Positions 5,219-11,167 of a DNA stretch of 24,459 nucleotides are shown one piece after another (the first letter of the stretch is position 1; each line of letters opens with the position of its first letter). Location: positions 1 through 24,459 of the IMG/VR virus record IMGVR_UViG_3300030107_006338, one strand, 5' to 3'. The notes below the pieces were generated by a model, which had not been told where the DNA came from, did not search any database, and saw only the letters and a program-made list of their open reading frames with translations. Position numbers and translations under genes: made by a program. Source of the DNA: a virus.

Positions 5219-5290
5219 ATGAAGATAGATATTTCAAATTATTTATATATTTTTATTATAATACTTGCATTTGTCATAGGTATTATGTAA
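5219..5290 (+). CDS. possible 23-residue hydrophobic leader peptide
   Basis: An ATG at 5219 opens 23 codons (MKIDISNYLYIFIIILAFVI then GIM) ending in TAA. The product would be a single membrane helix. It begins at or next to the predicted transcription start of the promoter at 5187-5214, so its message would be almost leaderless. The sequence here is AT-rich and could give such a frame by chance. It may be a tiny membrane peptide or nothing. Confidence 0.2.
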   Translation: MKIDISNYLYIFIIILAFVIGIM

Positions 5291-5298
5291 TATTGCAT

Positions 5299-5399
5299 TG
5301 GAGTCCAAGATCACCCTAGAGGGCCAAAAGGTAGTTATAGGGTCAGAAGTTGGGTTTACGAACTAATCTAATTAGTCACGGTTGTCCCCAATAACTCCA
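5299..5399 (+). ncRNA. candidate structured noncoding RNA or leader
   Basis: Clearly richer in G and C than its flanks and without a gene. AGTTAT (5333-5338) pairs with ATAACT (5391-5396), then after one mismatch GGG (5340-5342) pairs with CCC (5387-5389). Alternatively TGGAGT (5299-5304) pairs with ACTCCA (5394-5399). Inside is the hairpin ACTAAT-CTA-ATTAGT (5362-5376). The two outer pairings share bases, so they are mutually exclusive, as in switching RNAs. No known riboswitch or ribozyme core was recognised. Confidence 0.4.
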
Positions 5400-5438
5400 C
5401 AAATTGCTTTGATATAAAACTTAGGTGGGAATCATACT

Positions 5439-5481
5439 ATAGGCTGAAAGAAACGTACCCACATAGGCTAAAAACGGTAAG
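5439..5481 (+). repeat. two imperfect direct repeats beginning ATAGGCT
   Basis: ATAGGCT (5439-5445) and again at 5463-5469 are followed by similar A-rich tails reading GAAAGAAACGTA and AAAAACGGTA. They are 24 bases apart. GTGGG (5425-5429) can pair with CCCAC (5458-5462) across the first copy. They could be protein-binding iterons or part of the structured RNA. Confidence 0.35.
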
Positions 5482-5551
5482 TAGAAATTCAAAGTTAAAC
5501 TAATCTCTAAGGGGAGAGGTGTATCCAAAAATGAAAAAGTTTAAATATAAT

Positions 5552-5583
5552 TTGTTTTTATAAAATATTTTTTTATAAATTTG
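5552..5583 (+). promoter_or_regulatory. flavobacterial-type promoter for the GroES operon
   Basis: TTG (5552-5554), a 21-base spacer and TAAATTTG (5576-5583) match TTG-N17-23-TAnnTTTG. The box lies 20 bases before the GroES-like ATG, giving a very short leader. Confidence 0.5.
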
Positions 5584-5603
5584 TATAAACTAATTTATAC
5601 ATT

Positions 5604-5879
5604 ATGACAAAGAAAATAAACTTTAAACCTTATGGACAATGGATATTGCTCCCTAATCCCACACAATTAGAAACAGATTCTGGTATTATTTTAGATGAAA
5701 AGACTGCAAGGTCCCAAACTACAAATGTATTAAAAGTAGTAGCTTTAGGGCCCGAATGTAAATTCTGTAAAGTTGGTGAAACTGTAATGGTGGATCCTAC
5801 TATAGAGGCTAGGGTATTACATTTAGATGAGGGAGAATTTATATTAGTAGCAGAATATCAGATATTAGGTAAATTCTAA
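5604..5879 (+). CDS. GroES-like co-chaperonin (Cpn10)
   Basis: 91 residues, close to the usual 95-100 of GroES. The order of elements fits the family: an N-terminal strand (FKPYGQWILLPNP), a mobile-loop region ending in SGIILDEKTA (residues 26-35, matching the canonical GGIILP), VVALGP after it, then KVGETVMVDP and the C-terminal EGEFILVAEYQILGKF, equivalent to EYLIVRESDILAIL. It would cap host GroEL to help fold a phage protein, probably the capsid protein, as T4 gp31 does. First gene of the right arm, with its own promoter. The next gene's ATG overlaps its stop by one base. Confidence 0.8.
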   Translation: MTKKINFKPYGQWILLPNPTQLETDSGIILDEKTARSQTTNVLKVVALGPECKFCKVGETVMVDPTIEARVLHLDEGEFILVAEYQILGKF

Positions 5880-6121
5880 TGAAAGGTACAGCTACTATAA
5901 GTTTAGAAGACTTAGATAAATTAAGATCTGCGGCAGAGGATAAGGAGAAAATAAAAACCAATACCTTGTATTTTATGAAGGAGATACAAGTATTCCTTTC
6001 TTTTTTATGCACCAGATCTAATATAGAACTTTATATAGAAGAATATAATAAACAAGCTAAGTCTTCTAGAATTAAATTAGTTAATGGAAGAGTTACAATA
6101 GAAAAAATAGATGATAACTAA
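5879..6121 (+). CDS. hypothetical protein, 80 aa
   Basis: Unrecognised helical protein with a charged N-terminus (ISLEDLDKLRSAAEDKEKIK), a central FMKEIQVFLSFLCT stretch and a basic C-terminal part (KSSRIKLVNGRVTIEKIDDN). Its ATG overlaps the GroES-like stop (TAATG), and its own end overlaps the next gene, so it belongs to a tightly coupled operon. No signal peptide. No function can be assigned. Confidence 0.65.
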   Translation: MKGTATISLEDLDKLRSAAEDKEKIKTNTLYFMKEIQVFLSFLCTRSNIELYIEEYNKQAKSSRIKLVNGRVTIEKIDDN

Positions 6122-6299
6122 ATATACTACAACAGACTTTGAAGAGTTTATGTATACTCTTAATGATTTTGAGACTAGTGCTCAATTATTAGAATTTGAA
6201 ACTTCTTGTACATGGGACATGGAAGTAAAAATAAGTAAAAACCAATATATAATACATTTAAGTATAGATGAAAGTAAAGATAGAAATAAAAGCAAATAG
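6111..6299 (+). CDS. hypothetical protein, 62 aa
   Basis: Small acidic protein starting MITKYTTTDFEEFMYTLNDF, with an amphipathic N-terminal helix and a beta-like middle (TWDMEVKISKNQYIIHLSID). It ends in a basic tail. It overlaps the previous gene by 11 bases and the next by 32 bases, each in another frame. Unrecognised; supported mainly by its place in the overlapping series and consistent codon use. Confidence 0.5.
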   Translation: MITKYTTTDFEEFMYTLNDFETSAQLLEFETSCTWDMEVKISKNQYIIHLSIDESKDRNKSK

Positions 6300-6591
6300 T
6301 ATTTATAAAAGATTGCAAATATGGAACGGTATTTTTGATCTTACAAATAAAGAGCTAGAAGTATTAGCTGCTTTTATAAAAGTAAATATAAAAGCAAAGA
6401 GAAAGAATTTATGTAGTAAAGGTAATAAAGATGAGGTAGCTAATATACTAACTTTTGAAGATCCTAATACTTTAAATAATTATATAAAAAGACTTAAAGA
6501 TAAAGGAGCTCTTTTATATAAGAAAGGAATATATGATGTAAATAAATTGTTAAACCCAAAAATAACTCAAATTGATATCAACATTGTATAG
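6268..6591 (+). CDS. possible winged-helix DNA-binding protein, 107 aa
   Basis: A basic protein with the layout of a helix-turn-helix: FDLTNKELEVLAAFIKVNIK (first helices), then DEVANILTFEDPNTLNNYIK (recognition-helix-like), then RLKDKGALLYKKGIYDVNKL, which reads like the wing of MarR- or replication-initiator-type domains. The start ATG lies inside the previous gene (32-base overlap). A transcription or replication regulator is likely from the fold-like pattern, but no specific family was identified. Confidence 0.5.
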   Translation: MKVKIEIKANSIYKRLQIWNGIFDLTNKELEVLAAFIKVNIKAKRKNLCSKGNKDEVANILTFEDPNTLNNYIKRLKDKGALLYKKGIYDVNKLLNPKITQIDINIV

Positions 6592-6604
6592 AAATTATGT
6601 AGTT

Positions 6605-6700
6605 ATGGAATATGTAAAACTACCTTATCATATCTTAATAATACAAGATAAAAAAGGTAAATTATTAAAAATAGACGTAAGAGAAATATTCGATGAGTAA
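6605..6700 (+). CDS. hypothetical micro-protein, 31 aa
   Basis: The ATG at 6605 opens 31 codons (MEYVKLPYHILIIQDKKGKL then LKIDVREIFDE) ending in TAA at 6698-6700, which overlaps the next start by eight bases. The sequence resembles one or two beta hairpins with a short acidic end. The size is small, but codon use and the overlap with the following gene match the operon pattern. Confidence 0.45.
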   Translation: MEYVKLPYHILIIQDKKGKLLKIDVREIFDE

Positions 6701-7181
6701 AGATAAAAAAATGCCAAGTATATTTACTATGGCAAAAAATTTTGCTAAAGATTTAAGTACATACATTAAGGAGGGTGCCCCAAATGTATCTAATAAGATA
6801 TATATGGAAAGGTTAGAAGCATGTAATAAATGTCCAAATTTAAATAAGAAACATATGAGATGTACTTTATGTGGATGTTTAATTGAGCATAAAGCAAAAT
6901 GGAAAACAACTACATGTCCAGATAAACCTTCAAGATGGGCTCCTGTTTATAAGGATCTTAAAACTCCTAAAAGCGAAAGGTCTAGAAGAGCAATACAAGC
7001 AAATAAAATATTAAAGGATGCTGCTAATAAAGGAATATGGGATCCACAAAATCCAGAAACAGTTAATCCTTTACTTAAAAAAATGGGTTATAAATCAGGT
7101 GTAAAATTTTCAAAACCAATTGATGGAAGAGGGGAAAAAGAAAATAAAAAAGAAAAAGATAAGGGTAAGGACAAAGTTTAG
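6693..7181 (+). CDS. zinc-binding Cys-cluster protein, 162 aa
   Basis: Six Cys in a compact core: C44 and C47 (CNKC), C57, C60 and C62 (CTLCGC), and C75 (TTTCPDKPSRW). This is a zinc-ribbon-like arrangement seen in small conserved proteins of many tailed phages. The N-terminal part (FTMAKNFAKDLSTYIKEG) is a helix, typically placed before such clusters. After residue 90 the chain is basic and ends in a lysine/glutamate-rich tail. Likely a nucleic-acid or protein-binding factor; exact role unknown. The start overlaps the preceding micro-gene by eight bases. Confidence 0.65.
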   Translation: MSKDKKMPSIFTMAKNFAKDLSTYIKEGAPNVSNKIYMERLEACNKCPNLNKKHMRCTLCGCLIEHKAKWKTTTCPDKPSRWAPVYKDLKTPKSERSRRAIQANKILKDAANKGIWDPQNPETVNPLLKKMGYKSGVKFSKPIDGRGEKENKKEKDKGKDKV

Positions 7182-7209
7182 TAAAAATTTTTTACCTGCT
7201 ATAATATCA

Positions 7210-7542
7210 ATGTCTATAGATGATCTATATTCTTTATTACCAAAAAAAGTAATAGAGAATAAAGATAACTATAAAGATGTTATAGAAAGTTTAAAAGAGA
7301 ATGGATATGATGTTAATAAAGGATATGTAAAAGTAGCAGAATATTTTGATAAAGGATTAAAGGTTTTAGATGGTAAGAAAAGAGTTGCAATATTAAAAGA
7401 TCTTAAACTTAAAAAAAGAATAAACGTAATTAAAACACATGCTGTTAAAAAGGTAATGAAAAATGTGGAAATGAAAACAAAAAACATGAAAAGGATAATA
7501 AATGAGCACAGACAAAAAAGTAATAATACAAAAAATAGCTAG
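7210..7542 (+). CDS. ParB-like domain protein, 110 aa
   Basis: Begins MSIDDLYSLLPKKVIENKDN, a ParB/sulfiredoxin-like opening. The central VLDGKKRVAILKDLKLKKRI matches the DGhhR-V-aLk core of ParB-like domains, which bind or cut DNA or act as NTP-using clamps. The C-terminus is lysine-rich. The frame is open upstream to 7123, but that part overlaps the lysine-rich tail of the previous gene and has no convincing content, so the ATG at 7210 is chosen. Its end overlaps the HU-like gene by 41 bases. DNA transaction near packaging genes is plausible. Confidence 0.5.
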   Translation: MSIDDLYSLLPKKVIENKDNYKDVIESLKENGYDVNKGYVKVAEYFDKGLKVLDGKKRVAILKDLKLKKRINVIKTHAVKKVMKNVEMKTKNMKRIINEHRQKSNNTKNS

Positions 7543-7726
7543 TAAATATAATCTCCCATTACAAACTGTTGAAGAGATAGTATTTCATCAATTTAAATTT
7601 GTATCTAAAATAATGTCTGAAGGAAAATTTGATTCTATAAGACTTCCTTATTTTGGAAAGTTTCATGTAAATAAAAATAGACTTAAATATATAAAAGAAA
7701 AAAGTGGAATTAATAACAGTAAGTGA
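7502..7726 (+). CDS. HU/IHF-like DNA-binding protein, 74 aa
   Basis: Matches the first half of the HU/IHF fold: the helical pair (KKVIIQKIASKYNLPLQTVE, then IVFHQFKFVSKIMSEG) and the beta turn IRLPYFGKFHVNKNR, where GKF replaces the usual GNF/GTF. HU is about 90 residues with a DNA-grasping beta arm after this turn, but here the chain ends within about 20 residues, so the arm and last helix are missing or very reduced. Crass-like phages carry IHF-like subunits near TerL, which supports the call. It overlaps both neighbours (41 bases upstream, 23 downstream). Confidence 0.7.
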   Translation: MSTDKKVIIQKIASKYNLPLQTVEEIVFHQFKFVSKIMSEGKFDSIRLPYFGKFHVNKNRLKYIKEKSGINNSK

Positions 7727-8216
7727 AAATAAAGTAATACCCTCTCCCTATACTCTGACAATACCAGAGTTTAAACCTTTAAAAGTAGAAGAACTAGCCT
7801 ATGTCTATTACATGTGTGATCATAGATCTCCATTTGCAGTATATGACGAAGAGAGGAAAAAGGAAGAAGTTTCAAAAAGTGTATTTAAAGGAATAAATAC
7901 AAAAAAACTTTCTTGGAGCAAAATAAATGCAGCGTGTGATAAGTATAAAGAATTAACAGAAACCTCAGCTGTAAAATTATTAAAATCGGCTAAAGCTTCT
8001 GTAACAAAGTTAGAAAAGTATCTTAGAAATATAGATTTAACATTATTAGATGATAATGGGAAACCAATATATTCTGCTAAAGATCTAGTAGCAAATTTAT
8101 CAAAAATGGGTGATGTAATAGCTGGATTATCTAAATTAGAAGATCTAGTTAAGAAGGAAGAACAAGTAAATAATGCTAATAGAGGAGGGGTAATAACAAA
8201 TAAATATAGTCAATAA
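7704..8216 (+). CDS. possible terminase small subunit, 170 aa
   Basis: Starts with GTG inside the HU-like gene; no in-frame ATG is near, and the protein reads well from there. An N-terminal segment (IPSPYTLTIPEFKPLKVEEL) is followed by YYMCDHRSPFAVYDEERKKE, a helical region rich in Lys and Glu, and a C-terminal helix (LSKMGDVIAGLSKLEDLVKK). The helical make-up, size and position a few genes before TerL suit a small terminase or a packaging adaptor. No helix-turn-helix can be demonstrated, so this is a context call. Confidence 0.35.
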   Translation: MELITVSENKVIPSPYTLTIPEFKPLKVEELAYVYYMCDHRSPFAVYDEERKKEEVSKSVFKGINTKKLSWSKINAACDKYKELTETSAVKLLKSAKASVTKLEKYLRNIDLTLLDDNGKPIYSAKDLVANLSKMGDVIAGLSKLEDLVKKEEQVNNANRGGVITNKYSQ

Positions 8217-8226
8217 AATTAAAAAA

Positions 8227-8398
8227 AATGAAAATAGATTGGATAAATTCTTGGAAAAGTGGTAGAAAAAGTAATATCTTTGAAGTTACTTTTAGGTTAG
8301 GACAACTAACCGTACTTGAAATTTATATTAATCCTGATTTAAAAGAAAGCAGGTTTATGATATTAAATTTTGGGTTTGAACTTTGGAAAGAAAAATAA
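8227..8398 (+). pseudogene. small gene split by a +1 frameshift (programmed or broken)
   Basis: The ATG at 8227 reads MKIDWINSWKSGRKSNIF and then meets TGA at 8281-8283. Moving one base forward at the TTTT run (8278-8281) continues without a break as EVTFRLGQLTVLEIYINPDL and on to TAA at 8396-8398, giving a coherent 56-residue beta-rich protein. The downstream part has no ATG near its beginning. TTT-TGA is like the RF2 shift site CTT-TGA, so a real +1 frameshift is possible. A one-base assembly error in a T-run, or a dead gene, is equally compatible. Confidence 0.5.
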
Positions 8399-8399
8399 T

Positions 8400-8771
8400 A
8401 TGTATAATTACAACGCAAAATGCACTAGAGTAGTAGATGGTGATACTATCGACGCTGAAATAGATCTTGGATTTGATATTAAAGTAAGTAAAAGAATTAG
8501 ACTTGCAGGTATTAATGCCCCAGAATCTAGAACTAGAAATAAGGTAGAAAAAAAATTAGGGTTGGCCGCTAAAGAAAAATTAATAGAAATATTAGAAGGG
8601 GCGGCTAATTGTTTTGAATTAGAGTCTCAAGAGCTAGGTAAATATGGTAGAGTTCTTGGAAAATTACATATAGATAGAATTGCAGGAAAAGATGTAATAA
8701 CCAAAGTTTGTATAAATGATGAATTGGTAAAACTAGGTTACGCAACAGAATATGATGGAGGAAAACGATAG
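8400..8771 (+). CDS. thermonuclease-like nuclease (SNase family)
   Basis: 123 residues from the ATG at 8400, which lies just after the preceding gene. The staphylococcal nuclease signature is clear: VVDGDTIDAE (D13, equivalent to SNase D21), KRIRLAGINAPESR with R34 and E42 at the spacing of R35 and E43, and KYGRVLGKLH with R84 equivalent to R87. The second calcium ligand (D40 in SNase) is N39, so metal binding may differ. No signal peptide, so it would act inside the cell, perhaps on host DNA or in packaging. Its 3' end overlaps the next gene by 20 bases. Confidence 0.88.
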   Translation: MYNYNAKCTRVVDGDTIDAEIDLGFDIKVSKRIRLAGINAPESRTRNKVEKKLGLAAKEKLIEILEGAANCFELESQELGKYGRVLGKLHIDRIAGKDVITKVCINDELVKLGYATEYDGGKR

Positions 8772-9048
8772 TATGGAATTTTTAAAAGACCTAGAGATAT
8801 ATAATGAATCTATGGATAATGCTTATCTAATTATTACAAAAGAAAAGACTTTTGATGATATTTATTATGAGATGGAGCAAGGTATTCATGATAAATTTTA
8901 TTTACCTTTTGATCCTATAGCTCAAGACGGTCGAGATGATGGTACAATAGATCTTCTAATAGAACATTTTGAAGGAAGAGAAGAATTTGAAAAATGTGCT
9001 AAATTAATTAAGATCAAAGAGCTATGTTCAAAAATACAAACAGATTAA
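8752..9048 (+). CDS. hypothetical acidic protein, 98 aa
   Basis: Unrecognised acidic helical protein (MMEENDSMEFLKDLEIYNES start) with a central FYLPFDPIAQDGRDDGTIDL and a C-terminal helix EEFEKCAKLIKIKELCSKIQ. ATG codons at 8752 and 8755 are both possible. It overlaps the SNase end by 20 bases and the terminase start by 25, so it is translated from the same message. Close linkage to TerL suggests a packaging-linked role, but there is no direct sign. Confidence 0.6.
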   Translation: MMEENDSMEFLKDLEIYNESMDNAYLIITKEKTFDDIYYEMEQGIHDKFYLPFDPIAQDGRDDGTIDLLIEHFEGREEFEKCAKLIKIKELCSKIQTD

Positions 9049-10988
9049 GACCTGCAGCTTTATATTATATGAAGCACGGACACTATACGTCTGCTCTTCC
9101 TGGTACAAAAGATTATTATGAGTATTGGGATGAAGAAAAGAAACGATGTTTGTATGGATATAGTGTAGGAGATATAGAAATTACAGGTAACCACTACTTT
9201 TATTTAAATTATTGCCCCATTGACAGATCTGTTGATGAGGAGCTCCCAGATGGAACAATTATAGCTAGAAGAGAACGTACGTTCCCAGCATTTTATGATG
9301 GAGATCATAAATATTTTACAGCAGTAGATACAGCTAGAAGAACAGATAAACATCTTGTTGTTTTAAAAGCAAGACGTAAAGGATATTCTTATAAAGCTGC
9401 TGCTATGCTTGCGCGTAATTATTTTTTAATACGTAATAGTAAAAATTTTGTATTTGCTGGGCAAAAAGAATATTTAATTGGGGACGGTCTTTTATCTAAA
9501 GCTTGGGAGATACTTTCTTTTGTAGATGATAATACAGCTTGGACTCAACCAAGATTGAGAGACAGGGAAATGATTAAGATGTCTGGATATAAGAAAAATG
9601 TTAATGGGGCGGACGTAGAGCTTGGAATGAAAAGCCAAATAATGGGTGTATCGCTGAAAGACGCCCCAGATAAAGTAAGGGGTAAAGCTGGAGAGTTAAT
9701 ATTTTTTGAAGAGGCAGGTGCTTTTCCAGGATTATTGAAAGCTTGGGAAGTTACTATGCCTGTGATGCGTCAGGGTGCTAAAACACTTGGTACTATGGTT
9801 GCATTTGGTACAGGTGGTACAGAAGGAGCAGATTTTGAAGGGATGGAAGAATTGTTTTATAATCCAGATTCTTATGATTGTTTAGCATTTGAAAATGAAT
9901 GGGATGAGGGTGGTAAAGGAACTTATTGTGGATACTTTGTACCAATTCAAGAAAACTTAGAGGGATTTATAGATGATGATGGTAATTCAGATAGACCAAA
10001 GGCCGTAGAATTTGAAGAAAGTAATAGACAAAAGAAAAAGGGAACAAACGATCCAAAAGCTTATGATCAATATATAGCGGAACACCCAAAAAATCCTAGA
10101 GAAGCAACATTACAAGTATCTTCTAATTTATTTGATATAGCTTCTTTACAAGAACAATATAATAATGTTAGAGTAAATAAATTACAAGCTATAGGTACAA
10201 ATGGTAAATTATATTATGATCGTGAAGGAAAAATACAATTTAAATTAGATGGGGATTTAAAACCTATATCAAGATTTCCACATAGAAAAGAAGATAATTT
10301 ACAAGGAGCTGTTACTATATATGAATCTCCATATAAAAATGAAAAGCAACAAGTTCCTATGAATATGTATTTAGTTTGTCATGACCCTTATGCACAATCT
10401 CAATCTGCAGATTCTTCATCCTTAGGTACAGCATATGTTATAAAAAGAATTAATAATATATCCCAACCAGACGATTTAATAGTTGCTAGTTATGTAGCAC
10501 GTCCACATTCTCAAGATGAATTTAATAAGAATTTATTTATGTTAGCAGATTATTATAATGCTAAAATAGGATTTGAGAATGATCGAGGAGAAGTAATTGC
10601 GTATGCAAGAAGACATAGAAAACTACATAGATTACAAGAAGAGTTTGAAATGTTAGATAAAAAAGATCTTAGATCCAGAACAGTTAAACGTCAATATGGG
10701 ATGCATATGACAGAACCAAGAAAAAGACAAGGGGAAATATATATAAGAGATTGGTTAAATACTGTTAGATCTACAGATGAAAGTGGAAAAAAATTATTAA
10801 ACATGCATAAAATTTATGACTTGGGGTTATTACAAGAGTTAATTAAATTTAATCATGATGGTAACTTTGACCGTGTAATGGCATTAATGGTTGGTATGTA
10901 TCATACTAGAGAATTATATAATGCTGAAGTTAAAGAAGTATTAGAAGACGGTGCAGCAGATACATGGTTTGATAAGAATTATTATTAG
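9024..10988 (+). CDS. terL: terminase large subunit (TerL)
   Basis: 654-residue packaging motor. The N-terminal segment (YGYSVGDIEITGNHYFYLNY) is typical of crAss-like and related terminases. ATPase: Walker A-like VVLKARRKGYSYKAA (112-126), with the lysine-for-G change common in this group, Walker B LIFFEEAG (225-232) with acidic E229/E230, and a coupling motif TMVAFGTGG (257-265). Nuclease: YLVCHDPYA (D454), IGFENDRGE (E518) and HDGNFDRVMAL (D612/D616) give the three-carboxylate RNase H-like site. It ends TAG one base before the tRNA. It cuts concatemers and pumps DNA through the portal encoded just downstream. Confidence 0.93.
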   Translation: MFKNTNRLRPAALYYMKHGHYTSALPGTKDYYEYWDEEKKRCLYGYSVGDIEITGNHYFYLNYCPIDRSVDEELPDGTIIARRERTFPAFYDGDHKYFTAVDTARRTDKHLVVLKARRKGYSYKAAAMLARNYFLIRNSKNFVFAGQKEYLIGDGLLSKAWEILSFVDDNTAWTQPRLRDREMIKMSGYKKNVNGADVELGMKSQIMGVSLKDAPDKVRGKAGELIFFEEAGAFPGLLKAWEVTMPVMRQGAKTLGTMVAFGTGGTEGADFEGMEELFYNPDSYDCLAFENEWDEGGKGTYCGYFVPIQENLEGFIDDDGNSDRPKAVEFEESNRQKKKGTNDPKAYDQYIAEHPKNPREATLQVSSNLFDIASLQEQYNNVRVNKLQAIGTNGKLYYDREGKIQFKLDGDLKPISRFPHRKEDNLQGAVTIYESPYKNEKQQVPMNMYLVCHDPYAQSQSADSSSLGTAYVIKRINNISQPDDLIVASYVARPHSQDEFNKNLFMLADYYNAKIGFENDRGEVIAYARRHRKLHRLQEEFEMLDKKDLRSRTVKRQYGMHMTEPRKRQGEIYIRDWLNTVRSTDESGKKLLNMHKIYDLGLLQELIKFNHDGNFDRVMALMVGMYHTRELYNAEVKEVLEDGAADTWFDKNYY

Positions 10989-10989
10989 A

Positions 10990-11063
10990 GGTCACGTAGC
11001 TCAGCTGGATAGAGCATCTGCCTTCTAAGCAGACGGTCACAGGTTCGAATCCTGTCGTGATCA
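10990..11063 (+). tRNA. tRNA-Arg (anticodon UCU)
   Basis: 74 bases folding as a full cloverleaf. Acceptor GGTCACG pairs with CGTGATC (one G-U), discriminator A, D-arm GCTC/GAGC, anticodon stem TCTGC/GCAGA with loop CTTCTAA, T-arm ACAGG-TTCGAAT-CCTGT. The 3' CCA is not encoded. UCU reads AGA, by far the commonest Arg codon here, so it supports phage translation. It starts one base after the TerL stop. Confidence 0.97.
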
Positions 11064-11072
11064 CAATGTAAG

Positions 11073-11092
11073 TGTTATAGTATAATATAACA
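11073..11092. promoter_or_regulatory. 7-bp inverted repeat after the tRNA
   Basis: TGTTATA (11073-11079) and TATAACA (11086-11092) are perfect inverted copies around GTATAA. It could mark the 3' processing of the tRNA or be a binding site; half-sites resemble those at 1619-1641. Confidence 0.4.
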
Positions 11093-11133
11093 AATAAAAT
11101 TTGGAAATAGGTCTTAGTTTATAAAAATAATGT

Positions 11134-11149
11134 TATTTTTGTGTATAAT
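11134..11149 (+). promoter_or_regulatory. possible promoter elements before the portal gene
   Basis: TATTTTTG (11134-11141) fits the TAnnTTTG box and TATAAT (11144-11149) follows, 19 bases before the portal ATG. No TTG lies at the expected upstream distance, so the promoter is uncertain; readthrough from the terminase message is an alternative. Confidence 0.25.
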
Positions 11150-11167
11150 AGGTTAATAGAATAGTGT

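Larger units (their letters stand above)
4835..5603. other. 769-base divergent noncoding region: promoters, palindromes, possible origin
   Basis: Separates the minus-strand replication arm from the plus-strand arm. From left to right it holds a (TG)6 tract (4903-4914), a palindrome AACTGCAGTT (5002-5011), the TGGAACG motif twice (4981-4987 and 5036-5042), a hairpin (5038-5065), G/C-run pairs, A/T tracts (5127-5205), a promoter, a structured GC-richer stretch (5299-5520) and a second promoter. No tRNA or sizeable gene is seen. Position and AT tracts suit a replication origin, but no defined iteron set is visible. Confidence 0.55.

Noticed and set aside
5299-5520. tRNA or tmRNA in the divergent region
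   Set aside because: No T-arm GTTCRA motif, acceptor pairing or anticodon stem could be assembled on either strand.
7120-7209. N-terminal extension of the ParB-like protein from TTG/ATG at 7120/7123
   Set aside because: It would be a lysine run read from the A-rich tail of the zinc protein in another frame; the ATG at 7210 fits the domain start better.
8370-8399. TTG start adding ten residues to the SNase
   Set aside because: It overlaps the end of the preceding small gene, and the ATG at 8400 directly precedes the conserved domain.
10990-11063. Suppressor tRNA and stop-codon recoding, as in some crAss-like phages
   Set aside because: The anticodon is UCU (Arg). TAA, TAG and TGA all end genes normally, and no in-frame TAG or TGA interrupts the long genes.
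10990-11063. tRNA as a phage attachment site
   Set aside because: No integrase gene is in the window and no second partial copy of the tRNA was seen.
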